From Chondrilla cf. caribensis (Eukaryota > Porifera > Demospongiae > Chondrillida > Chondrillidae): a DNA stretch of 64,000 bases. Positions within the stretch are counted from its first letter, which is position 1. Every line of letters begins with the position of its first letter. Below are positions 62,462 through 64,000 of this stretch, one piece after another. The stretch covers positions 2,304,259 through 2,368,258 of the forward strand of contig OZ026560.1 of the NCBI GenBank assembly GCA_964020155.1. The letters are read 5' to 3'. The position numbers and the translations under genes are program-made. Below the pieces are notes generated by a model. That model did no database searches. It was not told the DNA's origin and saw only the letters and a list, made by a program, of their open reading frames with translations.

Positions 62462-64000
62462 CACCTACACACAATTTACCAGTAAACACATACAAGATGT
62501 AGTACTGTACTGTGTGTACACATCAACCAGCAACACACACAGTGCACATTACTGTATGCACATACATATATACACTCTACTCACCAACAAGCACACATAG
62601 AGTACATTACAGTATATACACACCACTCACCAGCACATCACCTCTCTTGGAGTGAGGTAGAGCTGGTAACTGGCCAACAGTCAAACCAGTAACAGGTTTC
62701 ATTGGATGGGGTGGGGTATCCTCCTTCAAAACGGTCAATGCGGCTGGTCTCATTGCAGACATAGGGATCCCATATCTGTCTGAAATGAGCTGCTTAGATG
62801 CCTGGTTGTGAGGGTGTGACAGCAGCTTATCAACATACATCATCTTCACCCTGTGAATACAGAACCCACAACAACATCCATGAGATAAGGTAGATCAGCC
62901 CTTACATATATGTACAAGCATGTGACTGAAAAATGCCTGCTGGAATGTGTGGGAATATTCACTGAATTTTGAATGAATGAACATTTATTCTCAAATACGT
63001 TTCTCCTCTATTTTCTGAAAGTAAACAAACCATGTCTAGTAATCCCACACTTATCCCGGTAATATTCTCAAAATACACTAGTATGCACGTAATATGTATG
63101 TCTCCTTTCCACAGTCATTTCAAACAGCAACAAGATGAGTGAATGCACCTGCTACATAGGTGCAGTAGGATCCAAGTACACATCAAGCATAATCCAAAGA
63201 AGAGAACAGTATATATCATCAGATGTATGTCAGGACATTAAGAGTTTGAACTTAGTTTTGTAAAGACACATGTATGGGTATATTATGTAGATTGCTATAC
63301 ACTAAGGTTTTTCTTGGTGAAACCAACCAGACAGCTAGTTGCATTTGAGACAAACAAAGTCTGGTTTAGAGCATCACACGAACATGTGTCAGAAAATCTG
63401 ACTCTATAGTCATCTGAAATCTTGACTTCAACAATTATACATAGGTGTATGGCTCATTGAGTAGCTCTGGTGAGAGTAGAGGATCTTACGGACATGGACC
63501 ACATACACGTACATGTTACATGGACTACATGTGCTTCTACTTACGTATACATTACAACATGCTTACATTTCACCAGGTGATCTTCCAACAGTCGGTTGAC
63601 GACTTTGTTTCCGATGTAATGATGTCTTTTTATGACTCTTGTGGTGCTCAACTAGCTCGTGAAGTGATCTACAGTGAATTAATTTGGAAATTTGATTCAC
63701 ACAAGGCCCTGAGCTCGAATTAACGGCATAGCGCACCTCGGACTTCTTGCGTTGGTGACACTCGTAGAAATATTGATAGGTGGTAGTTCTTTAGCATCAT
63801 TTTGAGATTCATGCAATATTCTCTCAGCATAACCTTTCAAATCACTTCGGGTCTTTTTAAGAGCATCTTCCAGGCGTTCCGCTTGTCGAGGATCAGACGT
63901 CTTACTCACTCTATGCACTTCTTCTGCTAACCTCTTCAAGTCATCTTCTACCTTTGAAATGATGAAACCAACAGTTTCTATTTGGTCGGCCTTTATCGTT
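55378..64000 (-). CDS. IQCH: IQ motif-containing protein H-like (5' partial)
   Basis: Fifteen minus-strand exons: 63737-64000 (continues outside), 62631-62850, 62165-62239, 61775-61828, 61529-61687, 60865-61127, 60215-60344, 59293-59656, 58367-58842, 57164-57790, 56742-56888, 56414-56524, 56187-56248, 55968-56073, 55378-55440 (TAA). All phases agree: 1039 residues, against about 1027 in human IQCH, so only a short N-terminal piece is missing. The IQ motif AAAKIQATFRMFKKRKEYLEYR-like stretch is in exon 59293-59656. The long C-terminal part carries family blocks such as RYGIPMSAM, PHTVHLYSSKKAGALKLF, RFPTWKSFL, GYVSVDFVTFI, QELWAVDIDIG and a terminal KMATSLSVIHQE. IQCH binds calmodulin and is required for sperm function in mammals; its role here is inferred. 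The region 61500-63000 is proline- and threonine-rich linker in several small exons. Confidence 0.92.
58911..59070. mobile_element. pogo-like MITE, 160 bp
   Basis: Ends CAGTGAATTCTTGTTAATCC and (reverse complement) CAGTGAACTTTCGTCAATCT, flanked by TA on both sides. Located in the IQCH-like intron 58843-59292. Confidence 0.82.
62343..62460. repeat. CA microsatellite with a 24-bp subrepeat
   Basis: Two copies of CACACCCACACACCCACAAA + CATT are followed by (CACACC)n and then pure (CA)n, in an IQCH-like intron. Confidence 0.93.
63135..63723 (+). CDS. Possible small two-exon gene nested in the first IQCH-like intron
   Basis: ATG at 63135 opens a 30-codon frame (start MSECTCYIGAVGSKY) ending at a GTATGT donor after 63224. 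A CACCAG acceptor before 63577 continues in phase 0 for 48 codons (IFQQSVDDFVSDVMMSFYD, then REVIYSELIWKFD) to TAA at 63721-63723, 13 bp short of the opposite-strand IQCH exon. The 78-residue product is not low complexity, but I do not recognise it. It may be chance. Confidence 0.25.

Noticed and set aside
1..64000. tRNA, rRNA or other structured RNA genes
   Set aside because: I saw no cloverleaf-like or rRNA-like sequence by eye; a covariance-model search was not possible.

Overview
This is eukaryotic, metazoan DNA: AT-rich, with genes split by GT-AG introns of about 100 bp to 8 kb, long CA/TG microsatellites, and many transposon remnants. The proteins encoded (an LRRK-type Roc-COR kinase, an OSTF1-like SH3/ankyrin adaptor, a HELZ2-like double helicase with an RNB domain, an IQCH-like protein) are animal families. 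The compact genes, the constant TACGTA-rich noncoding DNA and the YR-retrotransposon suggest an early-branching invertebrate; a sponge is my best guess, but the sequence alone does not prove it.

Layout. (1) 105-16643, + strand: the 3' 17 exons of an LRRK-like gene (LRR, Roc GTPase, COR, kinase, C-terminal propeller-like region; 1472 residues seen, 5' end outside the window). (2) 18972-23859, + strand: a complete 11-exon OSTF1-like gene (212 aa). (3) 26330-54321, + strand: a complete 19-exon HELZ2-like gene (2765 aa): zinc fingers, an 8-residue repeat tract, helicase 1, RNB ribonuclease domain, helicase 2. Its 8-kb fourth intron holds an antisense, decayed DIRS/Ngaro-type tyrosine-recombinase retrotransposon, itself broken by an 831-bp inverted-repeat element with a perfect 9-bp target duplication. 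Its last intron holds an antisense, decayed non-LTR retrotransposon. (4) 55378-64000, - strand: a nearly complete 15-exon IQCH-like gene (1039 residues seen, first few residues outside the window), tail-to-tail with gene 3.

All four gene models were built by hand from splice sites. In each, every exon-exon phase agrees, and the two complete genes sum to a multiple of three, with lengths close to my recollection of the human family members. Introns and spacers carry several recognisable element families: pogo-like elements with TA duplications (one copy keeps part of a transposase helix-turn-helix), hAT elements with 8-bp duplications (one keeps a BED-finger start), a family with TIR TAGTCTRRCC and 9-10-bp duplications, a ~235-bp dispersed repeat, foldback palindromes, and an ~830-bp 25-bp-unit minisatellite.

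The genes are not an operon and have no evident shared pathway. The HELZ2-like protein is an RNA helicase/exoribonuclease family member, the LRRK-like protein a signalling kinase, OSTF1 a cytoskeletal/signalling adaptor, and IQCH a calmodulin-binding protein linked to sperm and cilia.
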